Assembly: GCF_900107015.1 (NCBI RefSeq)
Contig: NZ_FNOI01000005.1
Location: 168,501-232,500, forward strand
Direction of reading: 5' to 3'
Source: Litoreibacter albidus
GTDB lineage: Bacteria; Pseudomonadota; Alphaproteobacteria; Rhodobacterales; Rhodobacteraceae
Length of the DNA stretch: 64,000 nucleotides
The notes under the pieces are model-generated. The model was not told where the DNA came from. It was given only the letters and a program-made list of their open reading frames with translations, and searched no databases. Below are positions 54,385 to 64,000 of this stretch, in pieces. The translations under genes and the position numbers were made by a program. The stretch's first letter is position 1. Every line of letters starts with the position of its first letter.

Positions 54385-55503
54385 ATGACCGCCCCCATGG
54401 TGCGTTTTGACCACGGACCGCTGGGCACAGGCACAGCGTTTGAAAACGCGCGCGATGTTATCACCGCCCTGACGCCGGACGATGTGCCTCGCGCCTTTGC
54501 GGCGCTTCAGGAGGCACAATCGCAAGGGCATTGGCTGGCAGGCTTTGCGTCTTACGAGTTGGGCTACCTGATGTCGCGCAAGCTGCACGGGTTGCTTCCA
54601 GATGCGCGGCAGTTGCCGTTATTGCAGTTCGGTGTGTTTGACGCCCCGACCCCTGCCCGCGCGCTAAACACGGAAAATTCGACCCTAACACCGCCCAAAC
54701 CCGCATGGGATCGCGCGCGCTATGCGCAAGCGTTTGGCGTGGTGCATGAGTTCATCAAGGCGGGCGACATCTATCAGGCGAACCTGACGTTCCCACTGCA
54801 CGCACAGCTAAGTGGCCCGCCAGAGGCGCTTTATGCCGCGTTATCTGCCCGCCAAAGCGTGCCTTACGGCGCGTTGGTGCACTTGGGGGAGACGGCGTTG
54901 CTGTCTCGCTCCCCAGAGATGTTCTTCGCGCTGTCCTCCACGGGTGAGTTGACCGCCCGCCCGATGAAAGGCACCGCGCCGCGCGGGGCCACACCCGCCG
55001 AGGACGATGCCTTGCGTGACGGTTTGGCCGCCTCCGAGAAGAACCGCGCAGAGAACCTGATGATCGTCGACCTGTTGCGCAACGACCTGAGCCGCATTTC
55101 CCAGATTGGCAGCGTTCGCGTGCCAGAGCTGTTCAAGGTAGAGCGCTACGCCACGCTGCACCAAATGACGTCGCGCATCATTGCGCAGATAAACGCGGGC
55201 ACCAGCATTGCAGAGTTGTTTCGGGCGCTGTTCCCCTGCGGCTCCATTACGGGGGCGCCGAAAATCCGTGCCATGGAAATCCTGCGCGATCTGGAAGCTG
55301 GCCCGCGCGATGCGTATTGCGGTGCGATTGGCTGGATCGCGCCCGACGGTGCGATGGAATTCAACGTCGCCATCCGCACGCTGACATGTGCGCCGGACGG
55401 CAAGGTCAGCATGAACGTGGGCGGCGGCGTGGTCTACGACAGCACCGCCGACGACGAATACGACGAGGCTTTGTTAAAAGCGCGGTTCGCCACGCTGACC
55501 TAA
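54385..55503 (+). CDS. pabB: Aminodeoxychorismate synthase component I
   Basis: Converts chorismate to aminodeoxychorismate for folate, with ammonia from PabA. The 372-residue chorismate-binding domain has the PabB-specific lysine in RPMKGTAPRG (TrpE has Ala there), then ENLMIVDLLRNDLSRI, CGSITGAPKIRAMEIL and NVGGGVVYDSTADDEYDE. The N-terminal regulatory part is short. No aminodeoxychorismate lyase gene (pabC) follows; the next gene is convergent with interlocked stops (CTAA). Confidence 0.92.
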   Translation: MTAPMVRFDHGPLGTGTAFENARDVITALTPDDVPRAFAALQEAQSQGHWLAGFASYELGYLMSRKLHGLLPDARQLPLLQFGVFDAPTPARALNTENSTLTPPKPAWDRARYAQAFGVVHEFIKAGDIYQANLTFPLHAQLSGPPEALYAALSARQSVPYGALVHLGETALLSRSPEMFFALSSTGELTARPMKGTAPRGATPAEDDALRDGLAASEKNRAENLMIVDLLRNDLSRISQIGSVRVPELFKVERYATLHQMTSRIIAQINAGTSIAELFRALFPCGSITGAPKIRAMEILRDLEAGPRDAYCGAIGWIAPDGAMEFNVAIRTLTCAPDGKVSMNVGGGVVYDSTADDEYDEALLKARFATLT

Positions 55504-56780
55504 CCGCGCGGGTCCAGCAAATCGACCAACACCGACGCCATGACTTTGGCGCTGTCGATCATGTCATCGACGCCCACGTATTCATCCGGCTTGTGGGCCA
55601 GTTCCAGCAAGCCAGGCCCGTATGCGATGCAGTTCTTGAGCTTGCCGATACGGTCGATGTGCTTCTGATCATAGGTGCCGGGGGATACGACATATTCGGC
55701 GGGTTTGCCCAGCACGTCGCCAATAGCCTTGGCCACCGAAGTGACCACGGGGGCGTCTTTGCTGGCCATCGTCGGCTCCACCGACCAAATCTCATTAAGG
55801 TCGTAGCGAAAGTTCTCCCGCTTCGACTTCACGGTTTCCAGCACCGCGCGCACCTCGCGCTCCACCTCTGACTTGGACTCTTCCATGAGGTAGCGGCGGT
55901 CGATGATCATTTTGGCGTGGTCCGGCACGCAAGGGGACGGCAATCCGGTGAAATCCGCCTCTGGCTCCGCCTGCCCACCGTGCAACGAATTGATGTTCAT
56001 GGTGGACGACCGCGCGCCCACAGGCACAACGGGCATCGCGGTTTTCTTGTTGGCCAAGGCGGGGAACAGGGTTTCTTCCATCTCATGCATCACCGCGCCC
56101 ATGTGGCGTACGGCGCAGTCGCCAAGGAACGGCATGGAGCCGTGGGCAATCTCCCCGTGGGTTTCGATTTCCGCCCACCACACGCCGCGATGACCGAGGC
56201 AGATGCGGTCTTTCTGAAGCGGTTCAGGGATGATCACATGCTGGACGTGTTTGTAATGTCCCTGCTCCGCCAGATAGGCGACGCCGCCGTAACCGCCGGT
56301 TTCCTCGTCGGCGGTGCCACTGATTTCAATGCTGCCGGCGAAATCGGGGTGTTGTTCCAAAAACGCCTCTGCCGCGATGATCGACGCGGCCATCCCGCCT
56401 TTCATATCGCAGGTGCCGCGCCCGTAGATTTTACCGTCGATCAGTTCCGCGCCGAACGGGTCTGTGGTCCAGCCCGCGCCAACCTCCACCACGTCTGTGT
56501 GGCTGTTGAAATGCACGCAATCACCTGCGCGTTTGCCGTCATAGCGCGCGACGATATTCCAGCGCGGATATTTCTCGCTGTCACCGGGGGTGCCGTGGGC
56601 GCGGATCAGGTTGCAGGTGAACCCGCGCGCCTCCAGCCGCTGTTTCAGATACTCGCAAATCTCGCGGTAGTTATCGCCTGGCGGGTTTAGGGTCGGAATG
56701 CGAATAAGGTCTTGGGTCAGCGCGATCAAATCGTCGCGCTTGGCCTCGATGCGGGTATGTAAAGGCGTTTGGGCTGTCAT
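55500..56780 (-). CDS. M20 family deacylase (ArgE/DapE type)
   Basis: A 426-residue zinc amidohydrolase of the acetylornithine deacetylase/succinyl-diaminopimelate desuccinylase group. NSHTDVVEVG holds metal ligands, GRGTCDMKGGMAASI the bridging Asp, and ADEETGGYGG the catalytic Glu; a dimerisation domain lies in the middle (NSLHGGQAEPEAD). True substrate (N-acetylornithine, N-formyl amino acid or other) is not decided. Start ATG 56780 follows 43 bases after uvrC's stop on the same strand. Confidence 0.88.
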   Translation of the reverse strand: MTAQTPLHTRIEAKRDDLIALTQDLIRIPTLNPPGDNYREICEYLKQRLEARGFTCNLIRAHGTPGDSEKYPRWNIVARYDGKRAGDCVHFNSHTDVVEVGAGWTTDPFGAELIDGKIYGRGTCDMKGGMAASIIAAEAFLEQHPDFAGSIEISGTADEETGGYGGVAYLAEQGHYKHVQHVIIPEPLQKDRICLGHRGVWWAEIETHGEIAHGSMPFLGDCAVRHMGAVMHEMEETLFPALANKKTAMPVVPVGARSSTMNINSLHGGQAEPEADFTGLPSPCVPDHAKMIIDRRYLMEESKSEVEREVRAVLETVKSKRENFRYDLNEIWSVEPTMASKDAPVVTSVAKAIGDVLGKPAEYVVSPGTYDQKHIDRIGKLKNCIAYGPGLLELAHKPDEYVGVDDMIDSAKVMASVLVDLLDPRG

Positions 56781-56823
56781 GGCGGTAGGCTATGGAGAAC
56801 CGCGCCGCCTGCCAAGTGGCGTG

Positions 56824-58713
56824 TCAGCCTTTTTCGTGGAAGTGGTCGTAGATCGTTTGCGCCATGGCATCAGACACCCCGTCAACATTGCGCAGGTCCG
56901 CCAGATTGGCCCGCGCGACGGCCTTGGCAGAGCCAAAGTGCAATAATAGAGCCTTTTTGCGTTTCGGGCCGACGCCTTCGACTTCGTCCAGCGGGTTCTT
57001 CATTTGCGACTTTGCCCGCTTGGCGCGGTGGGTGCCAATCGCAAAACGGTGCGCTTCGTCGCGCAGGCGCTGGATGAAGTAGAGCACCGGATCATTGTGG
57101 CGCAGCGCGAAGGGGCGCGTGCCGGTGCGGTGGAATTCTTCCTTGCCCGCGTCGCGGTCTTCACCTTTGGCGACGCCAACCATCGCGATGTCCTCGACAT
57201 TCATTTCCCGCATGATCTGGCGCACGGCAGAGACTTGACCCGCACCACCGTCGATCAACAGCAGGTCGGGCCACATGTCGGTTTTGCGCTCCGGATCTTC
57301 CTTTTGCAGCCGCTTGAAGCGCCGCATCAGCACCTCTTTCATCATGCCAAAGTCATCACCCGGCACGAGGTCTTCGCCCTTGATGTTGAACTTGCGATAT
57401 TGATTGCGCAGAAAGCCGTCCGCCCCTGCGACGATCATCCCGCCCACTGCGTTGGTGCCCTGAATGTGGGAGTTATCGTAGACTTCGATCCGCTTCGGCG
57501 GGGCGTCCAGATTGAATGCCTCCGCCACGCCCTGCAGCAGCTTTGCCTGCGTCGCGCTTTCGGACATTTTGCGGGCCAAACTTTCACGCGCGTTGCGCAG
57601 CGCACCGGTGACCAGCTCGTATTTCTCGCCGCGTTGGGGCAGCAGAATTTCAACCTTCCGGTCGATCTTCTCACCCAAGGCGCTCTCCATCAATTCCCGA
57701 TCCTCAATATCGTGGGACAGGATGATCTGACGCGGCGGCTCCTTGTCCGAATAGAACTGGCCAAGGAACGCCTGCAAGATTTCCGGCTCCGCGGCGTCGG
57801 CGGTTTTCGGGTAGAAGTCGCGGTTCCCCCAGTTCTGGTTCGCGCGGATGAAAAACACCTGAATACAGGCCTGCCCGTGTTCCAGATGCAGTGCGATGAC
57901 GTCGGCCTCCGACACCGTTTGCGGGTTGATACCTTGCGCCGTCTGCACTTGGGTTAACGCGCGGATACGGTCGCGCAGGGCGGCGGCACGTTCGAATGCC
58001 ATCTCCTCAGAGGCTTCCTGCATCTGCTTGGCCAACTTTTCTTGCATGTTCGTGGAGCGGCCAGACAGGTATTTCTGCGTGTCCTTCACCAGCTTCGCAT
58101 AGTCGTCTTGGCTGATCTTGCCGACGCAGGGCGCGGCGCAGCGTTTGATCTGGTACTGAAGGCACGGGCGTGAACGGGTCTCAAAATCACTGTCAGAACA
58201 GGTGCGCAGCAAGAACGCCCGCTGCAACTGGTTCAGCGTCCGGTTCACCGCACCGACCGAGGCGAAGGGGCCGTAATAGCTGCCCTTCTCCCGCTTGGCC
58301 CCGCGATGCTTTTTAAGCTGCGGGTAACCGTGGGTCGTGGTGACCAGAATGTTCGGAAAACTCTTGTCGTCGCGCAGCAGCACGTTGAATTTGGGCTTCA
58401 GCTGCTTGATCAGGTTTTGCTCCAGCAGCAGCGCCTCTGTTTCCGTCTTCGTCGTCAGGAACATCATCGACGTGGTCTCGGAGATCATTCGCGCGATACG
58501 GGCGCTGTGACCGTTGGGATTGGCGTAGTTCGAGACCCGTTTGATCAGCGCCTTTGCCTTGCCGACGTAGAGCACCCGCTGTTGCGCATCGAGCATCCGG
58601 TAAACCCCCGGCGAGTTGTCGAGCGTCTTCAGATAAGACTGCACACACTTATGCCCCCTCAGCGGAGCGGGGGGCTCTGACGTGGAATTGGTCGGTGACT
58701 TAGCGTCAGTCAT
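56824..58713 (-). CDS. uvrC: Excinuclease ABC subunit C
   Basis: The dual-incision nuclease of nucleotide excision repair. The GIY-YIG domain starts with [22 protein letters not shown]; the UVR domain is [21 protein letters not shown]; the RNase H-like half has [16 protein letters not shown] and [13 protein letters not shown]; the helix-hairpin-helix end is [23 protein letters not shown]. 629 residues, full length. AGGA lies upstream of the ATG. I see no good SOS box. pgsA, commonly its downstream partner, is 14 kb away. Confidence 0.97.
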   Translation of the reverse strand: MTDAKSPTNSTSEPPAPLRGHKCVQSYLKTLDNSPGVYRMLDAQQRVLYVGKAKALIKRVSNYANPNGHSARIARMISETTSMMFLTTKTETEALLLEQNLIKQLKPKFNVLLRDDKSFPNILVTTTHGYPQLKKHRGAKREKGSYYGPFASVGAVNRTLNQLQRAFLLRTCSDSDFETRSRPCLQYQIKRCAAPCVGKISQDDYAKLVKDTQKYLSGRSTNMQEKLAKQMQEASEEMAFERAAALRDRIRALTQVQTAQGINPQTVSEADVIALHLEHGQACIQVFFIRANQNWGNRDFYPKTADAAEPEILQAFLGQFYSDKEPPRQIILSHDIEDRELMESALGEKIDRKVEILLPQRGEKYELVTGALRNARESLARKMSESATQAKLLQGVAEAFNLDAPPKRIEVYDNSHIQGTNAVGGMIVAGADGFLRNQYRKFNIKGEDLVPGDDFGMMKEVLMRRFKRLQKEDPERKTDMWPDLLLIDGGAGQVSAVRQIMREMNVEDIAMVGVAKGEDRDAGKEEFHRTGTRPFALRHNDPVLYFIQRLRDEAHRFAIGTHRAKRAKSQMKNPLDEVEGVGPKRKKALLLHFGSAKAVARANLADLRNVDGVSDAMAQTIYDHFHEKG

Positions 58714-58784
58714 TGCGGTGTGATTCCTTACCTTCGCTGCACTGTCGAACAGATGGGATCAAGATGAAAGCTTTCCACCGTTCC

Positions 58785-58793
58785 TGTGGATAA
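58785..58793 (-). promoter_or_regulatory. Perfect consensus DnaA box
   Basis: The minus strand reads TTATCCACA, the high-affinity DnaA site. It is about 70 bases upstream of the uvrC start and at the edge of the AT-rich part of the spacer. Confidence 0.55.
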
Positions 58794-58852
58794 GCTTGTG
58801 GGGGAATTGCCGTGAGCTTGGATTTTCCCTTAGTTTATGGGGCCTCAACGTG

Positions 58853-58873
58853 AGTGCCTAAAAATTAGGCACT
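58853..58873. repeat. 21-base palindrome
   Basis: Arms AGTGCCTAA (58853-58861) and TTAGGCACT (58865-58873) flank AAA. It could be a dimeric repressor operator or the terminator-like stem of the minus-strand SDR transcript (its stop is at 59018), though it is 145 bases from that stop. Confidence 0.55.
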
Positions 58874-59017
58874 AAATTAAGGCATTGTTTTTAAACAAAA
58901 CTTTTATCAACCCGCTCCAAACGTTTGAAAACATTAGCGTTTCGGTAACAGATTCGTGACGGCGAAGCCCGACGTGGACAAGTCAACACGCCAAACTTCC
59001 AAATAGCGCATTTTCCG

Positions 59018-59803
59018 TTACTCAACGCCGATCACGTCAGCGGTTTTCCAGCCCAGATGTTGGCCACCGTCGACGCACAAAAGTTGCCCAGTCACCGCAG
59101 GTGCGCGCAAGATATAGTCCAGCGCTGCCGTGATATCCTCGGGGTTCGCGCCACGGTTAAGCACGGTCCCTGCCCGCTGCCGCGCGAAATGTTCATCGGA
59201 CTGGCGCACGCCTTGGACCGTGGGACCAGGGCCGATCGCGTTCACGCGTACCGCTGGAGCCAAAGCCTGCGCCGACGTCTGGGTCAGAGCCCAAAGCCCC
59301 ATTTTGGCCAGCGTATATGTCATGAATTCCGGCGTCAGCTTGCGCACGCGCTGATCGACCATGTTGATGATCGCGGCCCGCGCGATGGGCTCCCCGTTGG
59401 CATCGGTGCCCGCGTCTGGTGCTTGCGCCGCGAAAGCCTGCGTCAGCCAGAACGGCGCTTGAAAGTTCGATCCGATGTGCCGATCCCAGCTGGTGCGCGT
59501 TGCCGTGGCGACCGTGTCGTACTCGAAGATCGACGCGTTGTTGATCAGGACACTAAGTGAGCCGCCAAGGGCCGCCGCCGCCGCTGGCACCAAAGCCTGC
59601 GCCGCGTCCATGTCCAGCAAGTCCGCCTGTAGCGAGACGGCGTGACACCCCTTGGCCTTGATCATCGCTACGGTCTCTTCAGCCGCCTCAGCAGAGGAGC
59701 CGTAGTGCACCGCGACGTCAAACCCCATGTCGGCCAGCTTCAGCGCCATCGCGCGGCCTAGCCTATCCGCTGCCCCAGTTACTAACGCGCGACCTTCAAT
59801 CAC
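59018..59803 (-). CDS. SDR oxidoreductase, pteridine reductase-like
   Basis: A 261-residue short-chain reductase. The cofactor loop has the TGxxxRxG form (TGAADRLG), as in pteridine reductase PTR1 and FolM, and IINMVDQRVRKLTPEFMTYTLAK holds the NMVD block and catalytic Tyr and Lys of that group. NNAS replaces NNAG, also seen in PTR1-type enzymes. It probably reduces dihydropterins; substrate is inferred. It ends the minus-strand series S49 peptidase, microprotein, antiporter, SDR, and starts 2 bases after the antiporter stop. Confidence 0.82.
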   Translation of the reverse strand: MIEGRALVTGAADRLGRAMALKLADMGFDVAVHYGSSAEAAEETVAMIKAKGCHAVSLQADLLDMDAAQALVPAAAAALGGSLSVLINNASIFEYDTVATATRTSWDRHIGSNFQAPFWLTQAFAAQAPDAGTDANGEPIARAAIINMVDQRVRKLTPEFMTYTLAKMGLWALTQTSAQALAPAVRVNAIGPGPTVQGVRQSDEHFARQRAGTVLNRGANPEDITAALDYILRAPAVTGQLLCVDGGQHLGWKTADVIGVE

Positions 59804-59805
59804 AT

Positions 59806-60756
59806 TTACACCTCTGAGCTAAGCACGATCAAAATATAGACCACATATACCGCACAGAGCGCGAAGCCCCAACGCTTGCCAAGGTCTTTGTGCCAGAACA
59901 CGACAGGGATCAGGATCAACGATGACGCCAGCATGACCCAGAGGTCGAACCGCAAGAATGCCGAGGGCACCGGAATTGGGCCAACCAGCCCCGCAATCCC
60001 CACGATCACCAAGAGGTTGAACACGTTGGAGCCAATCACATTCCCCAATGCGACATCCGCGTGCTTGCGCATCGCGGCCACAACCGTCGTCGCAAGCTCT
60101 GGCAAGGAGGTACCAACCGCCACAAGGGTCAGGCCAATGATCGTGTCCGATACGCCCATGCGCACCGCAATTGCGCTGGCGTTATCCACCAACAAGCTGG
60201 CCCCTATAGGCAGGCCGACTAACCCAGCCAGAAGGAAGGCAGTCACTTTCCAGCCCGGCATTGTCGGGTCGGCCCCCTCCGGCGCCTCTTCTTCCTTGGA
60301 TTTCGCCCGTCCGTTCAACGCATCGCGGAACTGGTCGGTCAGAATGATCGCCATACCGCCGAGCAGCACCAAGGCGTGGACCCATGTGATCGGGCCGAAG
60401 AAGCAAACCGCAATGAACAACAGCGTCGCCGCGATCATCTGAACATAGCTTTTTTGGGTTCTGGACTGGCTTGTCGGCAAGCCGGAGAACAACGCAGGTA
60501 TACCCAAAACCAACAGCACATTCGCCGTGTTGGACCCCACCACGTTGCCCATCGCCATACCGGGCACGCCGTCGATCACAGCTTGAATGGCGATCAACAG
60601 TTCCGGCGCGGACGTGCCGAAAGCCACGACCGTCAAGCTCACGATGAGCGCGGGAATCCCCAAGCGCAACGACAGGTTGACCGCGCCGCGTACCAACGCG
60701 TCACCCGCCACCAGCAAGATGATAAGCCCGCCGAGGGCCCCGAGTAGTTCAAGCAT
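59806..60756 (-). CDS. Calcium/sodium antiporter (CaCA family, YrbG-like)
   Basis: A 316-residue inner-membrane cation exchanger with two inverted repeats of five helices. Alpha-1 is VAFGTSAPELLIAIQAV with GNVVGSNTANVLLVLG; alpha-2 is AVGTSLPELATTVVAA with GNVIGSNVFNLLVIVG. The cytoplasmic loop is charged (RAKSKEEEAPEGAD). It starts 3 bases after the stop of the 58-residue zinc-ribbon microprotein. Confidence 0.93.
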   Translation of the reverse strand: MLELLGALGGLIILLVAGDALVRGAVNLSLRLGIPALIVSLTVVAFGTSAPELLIAIQAVIDGVPGMAMGNVVGSNTANVLLVLGIPALFSGLPTSQSRTQKSYVQMIAATLLFIAVCFFGPITWVHALVLLGGMAIILTDQFRDALNGRAKSKEEEAPEGADPTMPGWKVTAFLLAGLVGLPIGASLLVDNASAIAVRMGVSDTIIGLTLVAVGTSLPELATTVVAAMRKHADVALGNVIGSNVFNLLVIVGIAGLVGPIPVPSAFLRFDLWVMLASSLILIPVVFWHKDLGKRWGFALCAVYVVYILIVLSSEV

Positions 60757-60759
60757 TCC

Positions 60760-60936
60760 TTAGCCCTTCTTTCGGCAAGGGCATGGGCCTCGGCCAATTT
60801 TGTAGCTTCCACATTCAGCACATTTGCGCGCCGACATCGACTTTAGCTTCGGGCCAACCTTTGGCACCTTAAGCTTGCCGAACATGGCCAGCACGGCCAT
60901 TCCGACCAAAAACAAAGTGATGATTTTAAAGATCAT
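60760..60936 (-). CDS. Microprotein with one membrane helix and a CxxC/CxC zinc knuckle, 58 aa
   Basis: The protein begins with a hydrophobic helix (FKIITLFLVGMAVLAMFG), continues with a basic linker (KLKVPKVGPKLKSMSARK) and ends in C39-x2-C42 and C52-x-C54 within an RKKG tail, a likely zinc-binding knuckle on the cytoplasmic side. It lies 4 bases after the S49 peptidase stop and 3 bases before the antiporter ATG, so the order is a tight operon. I recognise similar proteins as hypothetical in other Rhodobacteraceae; function unknown. Confidence 0.8.
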   Translation of the reverse strand: MIFKIITLFLVGMAVLAMFGKLKVPKVGPKLKSMSARKCAECGSYKIGRGPCPCRKKG

Positions 60937-60940
60937 TCAG

Positions 60941-61741
60941 TCACAGCCCGAACTGCGCCCAAAGCGCTTTCTCATCCAGCTGATCCATCGTGTCGGTCAG
61001 CACACGCGCGCCAAATCGTTGAAACAGCGACCGTTTCGGACCGAACACATTGAAGTGGGTCTTGTCGCCGAACCGCTCTTTCATCACGGGCACCAAATGC
61101 CCGATCTGATCGGCCAACCCGACGTCGATTGACTTTTGCCCGACCCAGATTTCGCCGGTGAACAAATCACCATTGGTGGATAGCTTGTCCCCCCGACGGG
61201 TTTTCACGTGGGCGATAAAATTGTCATGTATCTGCCCCTGTAGCGCTTTGAGGCGGTCGATATCTTCTGGGCGTTCAGGCCGGAACGGATCCAGCATAGA
61301 TTTGTCTTTGCCAGCCGTGTGAACACGTCGCTCCACCCCTTGACGCTGCATCAATTCATGGAATCCGAAGCTTGCGGATATAACCCCGATGGAGCCAACG
61401 ATAGAGCTGTCATCCACATAGATTTGGTCCGCACTCGCCGCCAGCCAATACCCGCCAGACGCCGCGACGTCCTCAACGAATGCATATAAGGGAACGTCAT
61501 TCTCCACCGCCAAACGGCGGATGCGCGCCCCGATGAGGGAGCTTTGAACAGGCGACCCACCTGGCGAATTCAACTGCAACGCAACGGCGGACGGCTTACC
61601 TTTGCGAAACGCCTTTTGCAGCAATGGCGCAAGGCTGGCGTCGCTCAGGTTGCCCCCGCGCCCCCCTGCGGCGATGACACCGCTCATGGAGACAACATTG
61701 ACCGTGGGCGGTGACTTAACAAAGGGAATAAAGCGTTTCAT
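60941..61741 (-). CDS. S49 family signal-peptide peptidase (SppA/SohB-like)
   Basis: A 266-residue serine peptidase of the single-domain SppA type, cutting membrane-embedded signal peptides. LQLNSPGGSPVQSSLIGARI, the catalytic Ser in DVAASGGYWLAASADQIYVD and the SIVGSIGVI block, and a downstream Lys-containing helix (TRRGDKLSTNGDLFTGEIW) are visible. There is no clear N-terminal membrane helix. ATG 61741 (MKRFIPFVKSPP) matches the family start better than a longer frame. Confidence 0.88.
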   Translation of the reverse strand: MKRFIPFVKSPPTVNVVSMSGVIAAGGRGGNLSDASLAPLLQKAFRKGKPSAVALQLNSPGGSPVQSSLIGARIRRLAVENDVPLYAFVEDVAASGGYWLAASADQIYVDDSSIVGSIGVISASFGFHELMQRQGVERRVHTAGKDKSMLDPFRPERPEDIDRLKALQGQIHDNFIAHVKTRRGDKLSTNGDLFTGEIWVGQKSIDVGLADQIGHLVPVMKERFGDKTHFNVFGPKRSLFQRFGARVLTDTMDQLDEKALWAQFGL

Positions 61742-61876
61742 TCCATGCCATGTAAACTCCGGCGGGGTGTCTAACAAGGGTACCCAGTCAAACAGGTTGG
61801 TTGTGGTTGCGATTTGGGGGCGCGTGTTGTGGGGTTACAGGATTTTGGGGGCTTGATCTGGCCTTAAAACGCAAAC

Positions 61877-61898
61877 GCCCACCGTTTTACGGGTGGGC
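61877..61898 (-). terminator. Terminator of the rRNA operon after tRNA-fMet
   Basis: GCCCACC (61877-61883) pairs with GGTGGGC (61892-61898) over 7 bp with an 8-base loop. On the minus strand it is followed by GTTTTGCGTTTT. It lies 14 bases past the 3' end of tRNA-fMet and should end the rRNA transcript. Confidence 0.7.
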
Positions 61899-61911
61899 TG
61901 TTTTCTAGGTT

Positions 61912-61988
<77 letters not shown>

Positions 61989-62087
61989 CCATTTGGCCTG
62001 ATTAGAGGCCTGTTCTGCGCTTGCCTCTAGAACTAAATTTAGGAGAGGCGCATCGGTTAGAGAGATACGATTGATGTTGCTTGTTAG

Positions 62088-62203
62088 GTTTGGCGGTGAC
62101 CTACTCTCCCACGTCTTAAGACGCAGTACCATCGGCGCGACGGCACTTAACGGCCGAGTTCGGGATGGGATCGGGTGTTTTGCTCGCGCTATGACCACCA
62201 AAC
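62088..62203 (-). rRNA. rrf: 5S ribosomal RNA
   Basis: About 116 bases on the minus strand. The ends TTTGGTGGTC and ACCGCCAAA pair; the conserved CCCATCCCGAACTCGG and GTCGCGCCGATGGTACTGCG blocks and the GGGAGAGTAGGTC end are present. Boundaries are approximate to a few bases. Confidence 0.95.
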
Positions 62204-62217
62204 CAAACAAACAACAT

Positions 62218-62245
62218 CAGTTTAAACACTCAGATGTTTAAACTG
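62218..62245. repeat. Perfect 11-bp inverted repeat in the 23S-5S spacer
   Basis: CAGTTTAAACA (62218-62228) and TGTTTAAACTG (62235-62245) with a 6-base loop. It lies between 23S and 5S, 15 bases 5' of 5S on the transcript. A related sequence (AAACATCTAAGTGTCC, 62294-62309) can pair with its centre at 13 of 16 positions, offering an alternative fold. Probably a processing stem. Confidence 0.6.
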
Positions 62246-62375
62246 TGTGGCAAAGTCATATTCGTAAGAATGTGACAGCCACCCAGTAGTTATAAACATC
62301 TAAGTGTCCAAACAAATTTCTAATCCAAGTCACTTACACATATGTGTAGCTTTTGAAGTCCAGCTTCTACTGGAT

Positions 62376-64000
<1,625 letters not shown>

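Larger units (their letters stand above)
58714..59017. other. AT-rich intergenic region with a perfect DnaA box
   Basis: 304 bases without a gene between uvrC (start) and a minus-strand SDR (stop). It contains TGTGGATAA at 58785-58793, the complement of the consensus DnaA box; weaker 7-of-9 matches at TTATCAACC (58904-58912) and CGTGGACAA (58973-58981); a 21-base palindrome (58853-58873); and an A/T-rich stretch (58862-58910). This resembles a replication origin in miniature, but a chance DnaA box or DnaA-controlled promoter is equally possible. Confidence 0.5.

Noticed and set aside
58748..58761. Possible SOS box (GAAC-N6-GATC) upstream of uvrC
   Set aside because: The alphaproteobacterial LexA site needs N7 spacing with GTTC repeats; spacing and orientation do not fit.

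Overview
The window is core chromosome of an alphaproteobacterium of the Rhodobacteraceae (Roseobacter group). The evidence is the 23S-5S-tRNA-fMet order of the rRNA operon, a DUF1013/TrcR cell-cycle regulator, an aa3-oxidase small subunit IV, COQ9, plant-type glutamate-cysteine ligase, the short PssA/Psd pair, a DUF6173 protein and uniformly high-GC coding DNA. I see no prophage, insertion sequence, integrase, CRISPR array or toxin-antitoxin pair.

Layout. 1-1.0 kb: phosphatidylserine decarboxylase (cut by the edge) and synthase. 1.2-7.7 kb: a HisD-family dehydrogenase that looks more like sulfopropanediol dehydrogenase than histidine-pathway HisD, an unknown partner, then a sugar-acid locus (aldehyde dehydrogenase, aldose epimerase, KDGal kinase, SMP-30 lactonase). 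7.7 kb: tRNA with CAU anticodon. 7.9-16 kb: FAD oxidoreductase, HAD hydrolase, ClpS, RsmC-like methylase, an atypical SDR, CpdB, TrcR, secreted RNase T2. 16-25 kb: quinone oxidoreductase, COQ9, S21, a lipoprotein, oxidase subunit IV, DUF6173, MBL hydrolase, acyl-CoA dehydrogenase, TsaC, YqgE, a DsbD-alpha-like protein. 25-31 kb: RND pump and adaptor, MoaB, uracil-DNA glycosylase. 31.5-35.5 kb: pyrB, two small proteins, a PyrC homologue without metal ligands (PyrC'-like), plsY, DUF805. 35.5-42.7 kb: gshA, rsmE, ubiA, an OmpA-family protein with three internal repeats, moaE, moaD, pgsA. 42.8-52.1 kb: a long minus-strand operon of a peptide ABC transporter, ALDH, SDR, P1 peptidase, SDR and gluconokinase, divergent from panB-panC at 52.3 kb. 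54-56.8 kb: Dabb, pabB, M20 deacylase. 56.8-61.7 kb: uvrC, an AT-rich gap with a perfect DnaA box, a pteridine-reductase-like SDR, CaCA antiporter, a 58-residue microprotein and an S49 peptidase. 61.9-64 kb: tRNA-fMet, 5S and the 3' part of 23S.

No clearly new multi-gene machine such as a defence system stands out. The best leads are: (i) the divergent pairing of a peptide importer plus P1 aminopeptidase plus ALDH with panBC, which could supply beta-alanine for pantothenate; (ii) a pyrB-pyrC' operon with a non-catalytic dihydroorotase homologue and two unstudied small membrane proteins between them; (iii) an isolated HisD paralogue; (iv) an atypical SDR without the catalytic lysine; (v) a uracil-DNA glycosylase homologue lacking most Fe-S cysteines; (vi) an origin-like intergenic region; and (vii) five convergent gene pairs whose stop codons interlock in exactly four bases. 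Several start sites were moved to the codon best supported by a Shine-Dalgarno sequence, family start or stop/start overlap; these are explained in the entries.
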